In this document: piece after piece, positions 19,124 to 28,771 of the stretch
Numbering within the stretch: position 1 is the first letter of the stretch
How the letters are laid out: the number at the start of each line of letters is the position of its first letter
Assembly (NCBI RefSeq): GCF_025564085.1
Contig: NZ_JAMGZJ010000077.1
Coordinates: forward strand, 558,001 to 622,000
Source of the DNA: Silvania confinis
GTDB lineage: Bacteria; Pseudomonadota; Gammaproteobacteria; Enterobacterales; Enterobacteriaceae
DNA: 64,000 nucleotides
Direction: 5' to 3'
The notes under the pieces: model-generated
What the model was told of the DNA's origin: nothing
The model's database searches: none
The model's input: the letters and a program-made list of their open reading frames with translations, nothing else
Position numbers and translations under genes: made by a program

Positions 19124-21712
19124 TTACCCCTCAACATCCAACGCTAGTTTAAGTTCATCCATTTCCATTTTCATGGTTGGCCATATAGGGAGATCAATCG
19201 CCTCTCTAGCCTTGTATTTTTCCTGTTCTTTTTTGAGGCCAACTGTATCTACAGGTATTCTACGCCATAAGCATTGGACCAACCATTTTTGAATATTATC
19301 GCGATTCTGAAACGCCAGATAAATAGCTGTACCTATTAAAATCGTAACTGCGATTAGAGTACCTAACACAGGTATAGCCCAAATAACAGCAATAGTAAGC
19401 CACAACCCTGCTAATCCTGAAAAAAAATATGCAGCGGCAAGCCCACGATGGCCTTTATATATTTCATCCCCAAAGTGATAAAAATCATACCCCATAGCAA
19501 TCACCCCAGCCACTACCCCTAATGCTTTCCCCGCATAGCCAACCCATCGAAGAAAGGTTTCAGAACTGAAAACTCGTAGCCTTGATGCAGCACTGGTAAA
19601 TAGCCTAAATTGTTTTATACCCGTTTCAATGATGCCTAATGTAGTGCTTCCAAGGCCAATAACCCCTGCCCAAAATCGGGAGTGCGCTTCTTTTTGATCG
19701 GCAGTCAGTGTTTTTTTATTGTGGATATCAGCAGAAATAAAAAGTGCAGCAACCTGAAGTACTCCAGAAAATACGCCCAATGTAAACGGCATTGCCTCCC
19801 CGACTTTTCTGACTCCGCGCTGGACTGCGCCTTGCCAGCGGCTGAATTGCTGTGCTTCAACATCAGCCGACGTTCGGAGTAATTTACTCACTGCAATCGT
19901 GCGCTCTTTAGGTGGCAATGCTGCCATCTCGTGAACTTTGTCGATATCAACCATAACCAGAAATTTTTTTGTTTCCTCAGCTTCTATTGGTAATCCGTCA
20001 ACCCTGAGTCGTCTCAGTTCTCGCCTGACATGATGCCGTAAGCTGTCTTTATTTGCTTTGCTATCAAGTCCACTTTCTTTAGCCAGCTGGGTAACAACTT
20101 CAGAAACAAATTCTTTATATTTACCTGTTTTTTCTAAAGGAACCAAGGCCCTATCTGTCATTGCTCCCATGGCGACTAAACAACCATATACTTTGTTTGA
20201 CTCCAGTGCCTGAGTAATTTTTCTGGTCAGGATTCCTGAGAGCAATCCGATGAATATTCCCGCCACACCGGCTGCATTATCACGCATTTTTTCGATGCCA
20301 TCTTTGTACGCATCGGCTATCCCATTCCAGGGAATAGTAAACCAGTCTGAAAAACCCTCAGTTGCTTCAACTAACTTTTCAGCCAAAACATCCTGATTCA
20401 ATATAAGCGCCCGAGCTAATATGTTCGTTACATCTGTCGGTGTACCCGATAGTAACTCGTTGAAGTGTCGGGACACTCCAACCTTATCCTGCATGCCAGC
20501 AATGCAGTAATTAAGCGTCTGGATATATTCAATACCACTTTTTAAATCTTTGGCATCAAAATTATGCTTAAAATACCCCAACAATACGCTGCCCTTTATC
20601 CAATCCAGATACATTTCAGTACGCGGACTAACGATACTTTCGTTATACTTTTTTAGAATTTGATTAAATTTCTTCTGAAAGCCTGTCACTTTTGAAGGAT
20701 CATAATATTGCTCATACTCTGCCCACTTGCTGACTGCTTCAGGTTTCATTTTTCGATCGTTGATCGGGGCATACATATTATTATCTGGTACATCACTGTT
20801 GCCAGCATATCCAAATGGCCCATAAAGGGCATTCCGCTCTTGACTTTCGCTTTTTTCAATATAATCACGCTCAAACTGACGAATCATAGACTCTTTCAAA
20901 CCTGTGATCGCAGATGCCAAAGCCAGTTCTCGTTGATAATCCTTTTTCTGGTAAACTTTCCCTTGTAATTCATAATCAATAATAGCGGATAAATCCTGTA
21001 ATACCGCGGGAGGGTCCTGCAATACAACAATGGCACCTTTATGGGGATACAGTTTATTCGCAGTTTGTTGAATCATCGACCCTTCAAATATTGTGGCCAA
21101 TTTCCATGGAGATCTTGACCACTTGGTCGCGTTGCTGCTTTTGCCTTTACTACTATACTCAGCGACAGTTTCCGTCAGTGCTGATATATCAACAACCTGT
21201 TCTGCCTTGCCCGTTTTAATCCATGCATCCATATCAAAGCGTTGCATATACTGGCTGCGATAAGTCGCATCTTCATGCCTTTTCCGCACCGCCGGGGTCC
21301 ATTCTACTTCCGACCAACTTAACCAGAACACTCCGTTTTTCATACCTGCCGGTTTTACCGGGAGCGTAATCAGTGATGCACTCGCTAACTCTTCTGGCTG
21401 AGTAATACACGGTTTCACCTTTCCATTCACAATATCAAGTGGAACATCACCGTTTTGTGGCAATGGATAATAATACCCCTCACTTGTCGCAAAGTAATTT
21501 ACCCAGCGTTTCCCGGACTCAGCCTAAATATAGAGAAAGCCCTCACGCAGCAAACGCCCTGTCCACGCCGTTTCGCCCTGTGCTTTTACTGGTACTTTTA
21601 TATTGTCTGACAGATGGGGGAGCGTATCCTCACTTGCAACGATAGCCGGGCGAATAGGCAAAACAGGCAACCCATGACGAATACAGAATTTACAGCCTTT
21701 TTGTGTACTCAT
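19124..21712 (-). pseudogene. VasX-like type VI effector interrupted by an amber codon
   Basis: A single reading frame of 862 codons with one TAG at codon 63 (21524-21526). The N-terminus MSTQKGCKFCIRHGLPVLPI followed by RLLREGFLYI is the hallmark N-terminal domain of VasX-like effectors (BTH_I2691 type). After the amber codon the frame continues AESGKRWVNYFATSEGYYYP, which is what the family shows. Hydrophobic segments lie near residues 475-495, 640-660 and 727-804, consistent with a colicin-like pore domain. The rest of the gene shows no other lesion, so the nonsense change is recent, or read through. An internal start (ATG/MPQNGDV at 21463) would give a protein without the export domain. 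Confidence 0.85.
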
Positions 21713-21746
21713 GTTAATTGTTCCATCCGGTATTATGGGATTGTGT

Positions 21747-21974
21747 TTAGGTCATATCAATCCAGTGATGTTCATCCCAGTGACTTGTCGCATCACGATA
21801 ATAGTCGGGAGTCAGTCGGGCCAGATCCAGAAAGGCAACCATCTTTGGAGCCTTCCAGAATCCCTCACGCTGGGACAGTCCATGCAGCGCAAAGGCAATG
21901 CGATCTTCCTGAATAGATAATACGACGGAGCTCCACAATCGTGGGGCTCCCCATCTTCCCCCCCTCGCTGACAA
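21747..21974 (-). pseudogene. Possible 3' remnant of a gene upstream of the effector
   Basis: An open stretch ending AFALHGLSQREGFWKAPK and HWDEHHWIDMT, 34 bases before the effector start. It looks like the tail of a real protein (aromatic-rich, sensible composition) but the first 15 or so residues look like noise. In VasX-type loci the gene here is usually a DUF4123 adaptor preceded by VgrG; I cannot show that this is one. No homologous upstream part exists, so at most a fragment is left at the island edge. Confidence 0.35.
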
Positions 21975-22188
21975 TCCCCCACGTCATACTTACCTTGCCG
22001 ACCTTTCTCTCCGCTCACGCGGAATATCGCTGCGATTAGCACTTTCCAAACAGCGTTTTTAATGTATATTTATGCACGAATACCGCATATTGAATTACGC
22101 CACTGCCTTAACTCTCGTGTTTAACACCATGAAAACACCGCAATGACGCATATTTAACCAGGCAACAACTTCCGTTTCAGAAATGACT

Positions 22189-23664
22189 ATGAATAAACAA
22201 TCATCACAGCCCCGCGCCATTTATTACATCGTGGCACTGCAAATCTGGGAATACTTCAGCTTTTACGGCATGCGTGCCCTGCTGATCCTGTATCTCACCA
22301 ATCAGCTCAAATTCGACGATACTCACGCCTACGCCCTGTTCAGCGCCTATTGTTCGCTGGTGTATGTCACCCCGATTCTGGGTGGCTACCTCGCCGACAA
22401 AGTACTCGGCAACCGCATGGCGGTGATGATCGGTGCCCTGCTGATGGCGCTTGGGCATCTGGTGCTGGGGGCCAGCGAGATCTCCCCGGCGTTCCTGTAT
22501 CTGTCGCTGGCGATTATCGTCTGCGGTTACGGCCTGTTTAAATCCAACGTCAGTTGCCTGCTGGGTGAGCTGTATGCGACCGACGATCCGCGTCGCGACG
22601 GGGGCTTTTCGCTGCTGTACGCCGCGGGTAACGTCGGCTCTATCGTTGCCCCTATTGCCTGCGGCTATGTTCAGCAGGAGTACAGCTGGGCGATGGGCTT
22701 TGCGCTGGCGGCTATCGGCATGTTTGCCGGGTTGATTATCTTTATGTCCGGTAAGCGCCACTTCGCGCACACCACCGGGGTGAATAAAGAGCTGCTGTGC
22801 TCCACAAAGCTGATGATGCCTGTCTGGGCCTGGCTGTTAGTGCTGCTGATCACCGCCCCGATGCTGATCACGCTGTTGTTCTGGAAAGAGTGGGCGGTAT
22901 ACGCGCTGATTGCCGCCACCGTCGTTGGGCTGGCGGTGCTGTTAAGGATCTACCGTCAGGCCGAGACCCACGAGCAGCGCAAATCACTGCAGCTGATTGT
23001 GGTGATGACCTTCTTTAGCCTGCTGTTCTGGGCGTTCGCCCAGCAGGGCGGCAGCTCTATCAGCCTGTATATCGACCGTTTTGTTAACCGCGATGTGCTG
23101 GGGTATGCCGTACCCACCGCCATGTTCCAGTCGATTAACGCGTTTGCCGTCATGCTCTGCGGCATCGTACTGGCCTGGCTGGTAAAAGAGGGCGTCAGCG
23201 GCAACCGGACGGTCCGCCTGTGGGGTAAATTTGCCCTCGGGCTGGGTTTGATGAGTGCGGGCTTCTGCATTCTTACCTTAAGCGCGCACTGGTCTGCGGC
23301 GCACGGCCAATCCTCGATGCCGCTGATGGTGCTGGGTCTTGCGGTGATGGGCTTTGCAGAACTGTTTATTGATCCGGTGGCCATGTCGCAAATTACCCGT
23401 ATTACCATCCCGGGCGTCACCGGCGTGCTGACGGGCATCTATATGCTGCTCTCCGGTGCGATTGCCAACTATCTCGCCGGTGTGATTGCCGACCAGACTT
23501 CGCAAGGGGAATTTGATGCCTCAGGGGCAATTAACTACAGCATCAATGCCTATATTGATGTCTTTAGTGCCATAACCTGGGGGGCATTAGCCTGTGTCGG
23601 CGCGGTGTTGGTCATCTGGCTCTACCAGACCCTCAAAGTCAGAGCGCGTGGAGTGACGGCTTAA
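22189..23664 (+). CDS. dtpD: Proton-dependent peptide transporter, DtpD type
   Basis: Inner membrane proton-coupled oligopeptide transporter of the POT/PTR family in the major facilitator superfamily. The 491 residues closely follow E. coli DtpD (YbgH): [20 protein letters not shown] at the N-terminus with the family ExxER-like region, [16 protein letters not shown], and [20 protein letters not shown] in the signature region. I start at the second ATG to match DtpD. In E. coli dtpD lies far away, next to phr; here it stands alone beside the type VI remnant, so it is moved or a second copy. A strong hairpin follows. Confidence 0.9.
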   Translation: MNKQSSQPRAIYYIVALQIWEYFSFYGMRALLILYLTNQLKFDDTHAYALFSAYCSLVYVTPILGGYLADKVLGNRMAVMIGALLMALGHLVLGASEISPAFLYLSLAIIVCGYGLFKSNVSCLLGELYATDDPRRDGGFSLLYAAGNVGSIVAPIACGYVQQEYSWAMGFALAAIGMFAGLIIFMSGKRHFAHTTGVNKELLCSTKLMMPVWAWLLVLLITAPMLITLLFWKEWAVYALIAATVVGLAVLLRIYRQAETHEQRKSLQLIVVMTFFSLLFWAFAQQGGSSISLYIDRFVNRDVLGYAVPTAMFQSINAFAVMLCGIVLAWLVKEGVSGNRTVRLWGKFALGLGLMSAGFCILTLSAHWSAAHGQSSMPLMVLGLAVMGFAELFIDPVAMSQITRITIPGVTGVLTGIYMLLSGAIANYLAGVIADQTSQGEFDASGAINYSINAYIDVFSAITWGALACVGAVLVIWLYQTLKVRARGVTA

Positions 23665-23683
23665 TTTGATGTTCCTGCCTTAA

Positions 23684-23718
23684 GGCCCAACAAAACGCTT
23701 CTGCCGTTATGTTGGGCC
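23684..23718 (+). terminator. Hairpin after dtpD
   Basis: Nine-base perfect stem GGCCCAACA / TGTTGGGCC starting 19 bases after the stop. The T-run is poor (GCTTAACGCTTT). Confidence 0.55.
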
Positions 23719-23989
23719 GCTTAACGCTTTACGCCCTCCCCTCATAACCTGCTTTATTTTTGCACGAAAAAACCCAACCCTTAAAAGCCCATTAACAGCG
23801 CTATTACACGGCAAACACAATCCCAAAACACATTAATGAAACAATATTTCAATTTATTGCAAATAGTATTTCTTTTGTGATTCAGCTATCAGATAGTCAC
23901 TTACCGTGAGTGTTAACATGCTGCTGTATTAATTCTATAACGTTAATAAAAAAGCATTAAATGATGTATAGCATCCTCAAGGAAAAATC
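23719..23989. other. Region upstream of the EIIC gene
   Basis: About 270 bases, AT-rich from 23800. It contains an inverted pair TCAC TTACC GTGA at 23897-23909 and a poor CRP-like TGTGA at 23876. Either may belong to the promoter of the downstream EIIC gene; neither is convincing. AAGGAAAAATC precedes the ATG. Confidence 0.4.
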
Positions 23990-25267
23990 ATGGATATCTT
24001 GTTAGGGTTGGTCAAAACGCCTGCGGTAATTATTGCTATCGTGGCGTTCCTGGGTTTACTTTTTCAAAAAACATCAATTTCCCGATTAATAACAGGCACG
24101 GCCCTTTCTTTTATTGGATTCACCATGATAAAAGTGGGCGGCAGCATTTTAATGAAAGTGCTTACCGCATTCAGTTCACTGTTCTCTAAAGCCTTTGATA
24201 TTGTGGGCGTGGTACCAAGCAACGAAGCAATTATGGCGGCGACCATCGATAAACTGGGTGCAACCGCCGCATTAATCCTGTTGTTCTCAATGATTTTAAA
24301 CATCATTCTGGCACGTCTGACGCGCTTCAAATTTATTTATCTGTCATTGCATCTGGTTTTATTTATGGCGTTTGCATTAACTGCCGTACTGATGCAATTT
24401 GGCTTCAGTAATTATGAAATGGTTATTATCTCGTCGCTACTGATCGGGACCTATATGGCGGTTTCTCCATGGGTGCTTAACCGCTTTAGCCGTCAAATTA
24501 TCGGTTCAGATGAGTACGCTATTTCTCACGCGGCGATCTCTTCTTATATTATTGGTTCTTACATGGGGAAATGGTTCGGTAATAAAAGTACCGATACCGA
24601 ACACCTGAATATCAGCAATAAGTTCGATTTTATCCGTGAACCTAACATTGCGACCCTGCTCACCATGCTGGTGCTGCTGCTGATTTCTTGCATTTTTGCG
24701 ACGACACCGCAGGTTAAAGATGCCATGACCCTGGTATATGGCGCAGGTGCAGGTGATAAGAATGTGGTGATCTTTGTTCTTGAGCAGTCGGCGATTTTTG
24801 CCTGCGGCCTGTATCTTGCTAAAGCGGGCGTGAATCTGTTTACCGCTGAGATCGTGCCTGCCTTTAAAGGCTTTGCCCGTGTCTTTGCGCCGGGTGCGGT
24901 TCCTGCTGTTGACGTGATGGTGCTGTTTACTAAAGCGCCAAACGCCACGCTGATTGGCTTCCTGATTAGCTTCGTGGTTGAACTGGTCTGTATCCTGATC
25001 TTCCCGGTGCTTGGCCTGCCTATTATTGTTCCAGGGATCATGGCAAGCTTCATCACAGGCGGTGCGGCAGCCATCTTCGGCAACGCCACTGGCGGGTTCC
25101 GCGGCGCGGTTATTGCCAGCGGCATCAACGGGTTACTATTGTGTGTACTGCCAGCACTGACGCTGCCTATCTTCTCGCAACTTGGTGCGCACGGTGTAAC
25201 CTTTGCCGACCCGGACTTCACTATCCCGTCGCTGATTCTGGACTATATCCTCAGACTCTTCAGCTAA
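23990..25267 (+). CDS. Orphan PTS EIIC component, UlaA/SgaT-like
   Basis: 425-residue polytopic membrane protein of the ascorbate-type EIIC family (UlaA), which moves a sugar acid across the inner membrane while it is phosphorylated by EIIB. Recognisable family stretches include GAVPAVDVMVLFTKAPNATL, PGIMASFITGGAAAIFGNAT and GGFRGAVIASGINGLL. About ten hydrophobic segments are visible. No EIIA or EIIB gene is next to it, unlike ula or sga operons; it must use partners from elsewhere or act without phosphorylation. The substrate cannot be named. It has its own terminator. Confidence 0.75.
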   Translation: MDILLGLVKTPAVIIAIVAFLGLLFQKTSISRLITGTALSFIGFTMIKVGGSILMKVLTAFSSLFSKAFDIVGVVPSNEAIMAATIDKLGATAALILLFSMILNIILARLTRFKFIYLSLHLVLFMAFALTAVLMQFGFSNYEMVIISSLLIGTYMAVSPWVLNRFSRQIIGSDEYAISHAAISSYIIGSYMGKWFGNKSTDTEHLNISNKFDFIREPNIATLLTMLVLLLISCIFATTPQVKDAMTLVYGAGAGDKNVVIFVLEQSAIFACGLYLAKAGVNLFTAEIVPAFKGFARVFAPGAVPAVDVMVLFTKAPNATLIGFLISFVVELVCILIFPVLGLPIIVPGIMASFITGGAAAIFGNATGGFRGAVIASGINGLLLCVLPALTLPIFSQLGAHGVTFADPDFTIPSLILDYILRLFS

Positions 25268-25286
25268 TCTGAACCAGCACAACCTC

Positions 25287-25318
25287 AACCCGGCCTCAGC
25301 TTTCTGATGCCGGGTTTT
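25287..25318 (+). terminator. Terminator of the EIIC gene
   Basis: AACCCGGC pairs with GCCGGGTT across a 14-base loop, followed by TTTTCG. Confidence 0.8.
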
Positions 25319-25414
25319 CGCTTTTCTGCACTCATGGCGCCTGCTCTGCCTGGCACAACCCCGCACAGAAAGGGTATAATCCCGGCTATCTTTTGACTGG
25401 CTTTCGAAACGAAC

Positions 25415-25954
25415 ATGACAAAACTCACATTGCAGGAACAGATGCTCAAAGCTGGCTTAGTCAGCAGTAAAAAAGTGGCAAAGGTGCAGCGCACCGCCAA
25501 GAAGTCACGCGTGCAGGCTCGCGAAGCCCGTGAGGCGGTAGAAGAGAATAAAAAAGCGCAGATTGAGCGCGATAAAGAACTGAGCGAGCAGCAAAAGCAG
25601 GCCAGCCTGGCGAAAGAGTATAAGGCTCAGATCAAGCAACTCATTGAGATGAACCGGGTTATAATCGCCAGAGGCGATATCGGTTTTAACTTCACCGATA
25701 ACAATCTGATTAAAAAAATCTACGTCGATAAGCAGACGCAAACGCAACTGATCAACGGCCGTCTGGCCATCGCGCGTCTGGCGACTGAAGCTGGCCGCGA
25801 GAGCGAATACGCCGTCATCCCGGCGGTGGTCGCCAGCAAAATTGCCCAGCGTGATGCGAGCTATATCGTGTTGAGCAGCGAGTTGAGTCAGGAAGCGCAG
25901 GACGAAGACGATCCGTATGCCGATTTTGTCGTGCCGGATGATTTGATGTGGTAA
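25415..25954 (+). CDS. yaiL: YaiL-like protein (DUF2058)
   Basis: 179-residue highly charged protein of the DUF2058 family; E. coli YaiL is listed as a nucleoprotein with no proven function. It starts MTKLTLQEQMLKAGLVSSKK, has a long lysine/glutamate-rich helical segment (about residues 20-80, probable coiled coil), then a more globular part with RGDIGFNFTDNNLIKKIYVD and an acidic C-terminus (DEDDPYADFVVPDDLMW). The family's usual place in E. coli is near frsA/proC, so the position in this accessory stretch is unusual. Single-gene unit with a terminator behind it. Confidence 0.88.
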   Translation: MTKLTLQEQMLKAGLVSSKKVAKVQRTAKKSRVQAREAREAVEENKKAQIERDKELSEQQKQASLAKEYKAQIKQLIEMNRVIIARGDIGFNFTDNNLIKKIYVDKQTQTQLINGRLAIARLATEAGRESEYAVIPAVVASKIAQRDASYIVLSSELSQEAQDEDDPYADFVVPDDLMW

Positions 25955-25966
25955 GCCAGCAATTCA

Positions 25967-25990
25967 AGGGCTGATATCAGCCCTGTTTTA
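25967..25990 (+). terminator. Terminator of yaiL
   Basis: AGGGCTGATATCAGCCCT is a perfect palindrome followed by GTTTTA, between convergent yaiL and the SorC gene. Confidence 0.75.
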
Positions 25991-26000
25991 CTGTGTTCCG

Positions 26001-26963
26001 TTATTGCGTCATGCTTAATATGGTGCGGATATTACGCGCACTGGTGGCGATAATATCAATCGCGCCGGTGCGTAACGCCCCCATAATCGACATCGCTTTG
26101 GTGTTTTCGGCGGCAATGGCGATGACACAGGGGATCTGCCGCAGCTCTTCTACGCTCAGCCCAATCACCCGGTCGTCCATCACCGTATTCACGTGCTTGC
26201 CCTGGGCATTAAAAAAGTCATAGCCCGCAATGTCCCCGGTGACGCCTTGATGCAGACTGGCATCGTTAATCTCCTGGGGGGTAAACCAACCCAGCTTCAC
26301 CATATAGCTGTTTTCATTCATATCGCCAATCCCCACCAGCGCGATATCCGCTTTGCGCGCCCGGTCGAGGGTATCTTTGATCGTGCCGTTACGCATCAAC
26401 GCCGCTTTCAACTCGGGGTTTTCCACATAGGCAGGCGCATACAGCGACTCGCTGCTGCCGCCAAACTTTTTCGCCAGCAGACGGCTGATATGATCGGCGT
26501 TGATCACATCTCCGGTGCGGTGCGTTCCACCAATGCCGCAGATAAAGCGACAATCTTTGCCCTGAATCGGGCTGGTATATTCGGCAACTGCCGCCACGTT
26601 ACGCCCCTGGCCTACCGTCACCACCATATTCTCGCGCAGGTTATTGGCCAGATAGCTGGAGACCAGCGCGGCAACCTGACGACGCTGCTCATCCTCATCA
26701 TTATGATCGAGCGCAATTAAGGCCCGGCTGATGGGAAAGCGTTCCTGCATCTGCTTTTCAAGCTGGGTGCTAAATACCGGATGGTAACGGACATTAATTT
26801 CAACGATGCCCTCTTCCTTCGCGCGCTTTAACAGACGTCCGATCTTAATGCGTGAATAGCCAAACCGGTTGGCGATCTCCTCCTGAGTGACTTCATCGCA
26901 GTAGTAGGCAATGGCTATCTCGGTGAGTAGTTCAAAATCCTGAGACTGACTGGACTTATCCAT
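26001..26963 (-). CDS. SorC-family transcriptional regulator
   Basis: 320-residue regulator. Residues about 10-65 form a winged helix-turn-helix (EIAIAYYCDEVTQEEIANRF, SRIKIGRLLKRA), and the rest is a SorC/DeoR-type sugar-phosphate-binding domain with VGQGRNVAAVAEY and GIGGTHRTGDVINADH. Such regulators respond to phosphorylated sugars. It lies just downstream of the apionate gene set but behind a terminator, so it is probably made from its own promoter. It likely controls the divergent promoter region at 32.7-33.06 kb, where repeated GTTCATATGAAC-like sites occur. The start at 26963 (MDKSSQSQ) is chosen for the GGAG upstream; ATG at 26981 is an alternative. Confidence 0.85.
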   Translation of the reverse strand: MDKSSQSQDFELLTEIAIAYYCDEVTQEEIANRFGYSRIKIGRLLKRAKEEGIVEINVRYHPVFSTQLEKQMQERFPISRALIALDHNDEDEQRRQVAALVSSYLANNLRENMVVTVGQGRNVAAVAEYTSPIQGKDCRFICGIGGTHRTGDVINADHISRLLAKKFGGSSESLYAPAYVENPELKAALMRNGTIKDTLDRARKADIALVGIGDMNENSYMVKLGWFTPQEINDASLHQGVTGDIAGYDFFNAQGKHVNTVMDDRVIGLSVEELRQIPCVIAIAAENTKAMSIMGALRTGAIDIIATSARNIRTILSMTQ

Positions 26964-27031
26964 GCGAGGCGAATTCTCCATTAAGAGGAAGGGATAATGG
27001 GGCAAAGTGTATCAGATATACGTCGTCATAT

Positions 27032-27068
27032 AAAAAAGCCTGCTCTGCCATCGCATTGATGGCAGAGC
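27032..27068 (-). terminator. Terminator of the apionate operon
   Basis: Perfect 11-base stem GCTCTGCCATC / GATGGCAGAGC with loop of five, followed on the minus strand by CAGG-C-TTTTTT. It lies eight bases after the apnO stop and separates it from the SorC gene. Confidence 0.88.
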
Positions 27069-27075
27069 CATTTTA

Positions 27076-27933
27076 CTAGCGCTTGATGCTGTCAATTTTC
27101 AACATTCGGGCAATCACTTTATCCAGCTCCTGCTCTTCAAAAATGACCTTCCAGTCTGGCTTCACAATCTTCTCACGGCCATATTCCATGGCGATCATGC
27201 AGGCATCCGAGAACGGGTTAGTGGCGCGGAAGGCCACCGCAAGAGCAATCTGAATATGCCCGTACAGCATCGCTTTTGCCGCTTCTTCCGGCACCCCGCT
27301 GTGTTTTACCGTCTCATCCAGCGCTTCTTTCATAAAGGCGCCCACCATACAGGCCACGGTCTCGACCAGCGTCGGCTCCAGATAGGCCAGCTGTTTTACC
27401 GTCACCCAGTGAACCTGCTCAACCGGCCCGTACATGCAGCTGATGATGTTGCTTAACTCGGCTTTTTGCTGTTCGTTACCTGTCTCGTAAGAAGCGGCGA
27501 CGTGCTGGATGGCGGCGATACCGCCAAAGGCATCCGCATGTTCTTCTTTGGTATAACGCTCAAGGAATACCGATGGATGGCAGGGGTGTGCCACCGCGTA
27601 TTCGATGCCGTCACGCTGGGCAATCAGGTTCGCGTACGCCGCTGCCGGGTCGAGGGTCAGTAAAATCGCCCCTGACTTCATCTGCGGCACCACGGCTTCT
27701 GATACTTTACCCAGTACGATATCCGGCACCGCCAGAATCACGACATCGCTGACCGGCACCACAGACTGGGCGTCTGACAGCTCGCGTCCTTTTTCTGTGA
27801 CCTGCTGCTGCGCTGCAGGGGAGTTTTCGCAATAGAAAACGTGGTAATCACTTTTCTGGAAATTGGCCGAAATGCGCATCCCCATTTTTCCGCCCGCGCC
27901 AATTACGGTAATTGTTTTTAATTCAGCAGACAT
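27076..27933 (-). CDS. apnO: D-apionate oxidoisomerase-like dehydrogenase
   Basis: 285-residue NAD-dependent dehydrogenase with an N-terminal Rossmann motif VIGAGGKMGMRI and a C-terminal domain related to 6-phosphogluconate dehydrogenase. This GAGGKMG protein type includes ApnO, which oxidises D-apionate and isomerises it to 3-oxo-isoapionate. The motif AHPCHPSVFLERY and the neighbours (a decarboxylase-like TIM barrel, an erythrulose kinase-like DAK, a TPI-like isomerase and RpiB) fit that role. ATG at 27933 follows AAGGAG and overlaps the end of the upstream gene by 11 bases. The exact substrate is inferred from family and context. Last gene of the operon. Confidence 0.78.
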   Translation of the reverse strand: MSAELKTITVIGAGGKMGMRISANFQKSDYHVFYCENSPAAQQQVTEKGRELSDAQSVVPVSDVVILAVPDIVLGKVSEAVVPQMKSGAILLTLDPAAAYANLIAQRDGIEYAVAHPCHPSVFLERYTKEEHADAFGGIAAIQHVAASYETGNEQQKAELSNIISCMYGPVEQVHWVTVKQLAYLEPTLVETVACMVGAFMKEALDETVKHSGVPEEAAKAMLYGHIQIALAVAFRATNPFSDACMIAMEYGREKIVKPDWKVIFEEQELDKVIARMLKIDSIKR

Positions 27934-28771
27934 GATGTGACTCCTTGGATAGTGTCGAGATAATGTTTGTAGAGGTTTGTTTATCAAGCAAATACTTCAT
28001 ATTGTGTGCCGTCCAGGCCGCTTCTGCCCGGCAGGTGCTTTCACCCTCGCCCTGCCAGGGCAGCCAGTGCTCAATAATCTGATTAATGCCGCAGGTGTGC
28101 GGCTGAAGATACTGGTAAATCTCATCGTAGCGCAGCAAACCTTCACCCAGCGGGGTGCCCGCCAGCGTAAAGCCAACCCAGCCGTCGCGGCGCGAAAAGG
28201 CAAAATCTTTGACGTGCCAGTTCAGAACGTACGGGGCGGTTTTTGCCACCACCTCCATCGGCGATTCCAGGCTGGCGACGCAGTTTGCCGGGTCGAGGCA
28301 AATCCCCACGAGTGGCGAATCAATGGCCTGCACCAGCGCGATATTGTCATCGGTCGGCACCTGCTCGTAGGTTTCAAAGCAGATAGCCACGCCCTGCTGC
28401 TCAAACGCGGGCAAAACGCTCTCCACATCGCGCTGCGCTTCACTGAGCGTTGGCCGGTAATCCGGGCTGTTGATCATGGTGCGCAGCAGAGTGCAGTTCA
28501 GCTCCCCGGCAATCGCGAGATAGCGCTGCAGATGCGCGGGTTTGACCCCTTTGGTGCCCAGTTCCAGCGTTATACCTGCGCGTTCCGCCTGCGCAACCAG
28601 CCGCGCCCGATCTCGGGATGACCAATCGGTAATTTGCGGGTAATCACAAATCTGAAACACGCTGGCCCCAAGCCGAGCGCTGTCTTCCAGCGCATCGAAC
28701 AGGCTGAGGGTGGTCGGGGCTTTATCCGACAACTGCCAGAAATAAGCGTAGGTACTGAGTCCAATTTTCAT
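27923..28771 (-). CDS. oiaC: 3-oxo-isoapionate decarboxylase-like TIM-barrel protein
   Basis: 282-residue protein of the xylose isomerase-like TIM barrel family (AP endonuclease 2 superfamily). Metal ligand regions are visible in order: CFETYEQV (Glu), GICLDPANC (Asp), NWHVKDF (His, Lys, Asp) and a late Glu near IIEHWLPW. In the D-apionate route OiaC decarboxylates 3-oxo-isoapionate to L-erythrulose, and it is encoded next to apnO; the same pair is seen here. Start MKIGLSTYAYFWQL overlaps the stop of the TPI-like gene by four bases, so the genes are coupled. Another sugar epimerase activity is possible if the pathway call is wrong. Confidence 0.75.
   Translation of the reverse strand: MKIGLSTYAYFWQLSDKAPTTLSLFDALEDSARLGASVFQICDYPQITDWSSRDRARLVAQAERAGITLELGTKGVKPAHLQRYLAIAGELNCTLLRTMINSPDYRPTLSEAQRDVESVLPAFEQQGVAICFETYEQVPTDDNIALVQAIDSPLVGICLDPANCVASLESPMEVVAKTAPYVLNWHVKDFAFSRRDGWVGFTLAGTPLGEGLLRYDEIYQYLQPHTCGINQIIEHWLPWQGEGESTCRAEAAWTAHNMKYLLDKQTSTNIISTLSKESHHVC

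Noticed and set aside
11638..22183. A mobile island with integrase and flanking direct repeats
   Set aside because: The site is right (argW), but no integrase, transposase or repeated tRNA 3' end was seen, so I only call it a degraded type VI locus at a known hot spot.
23876..23891. CRP site before the EIIC gene
   Set aside because: Only the TGTGA half is good; the other half matches in three of five positions.
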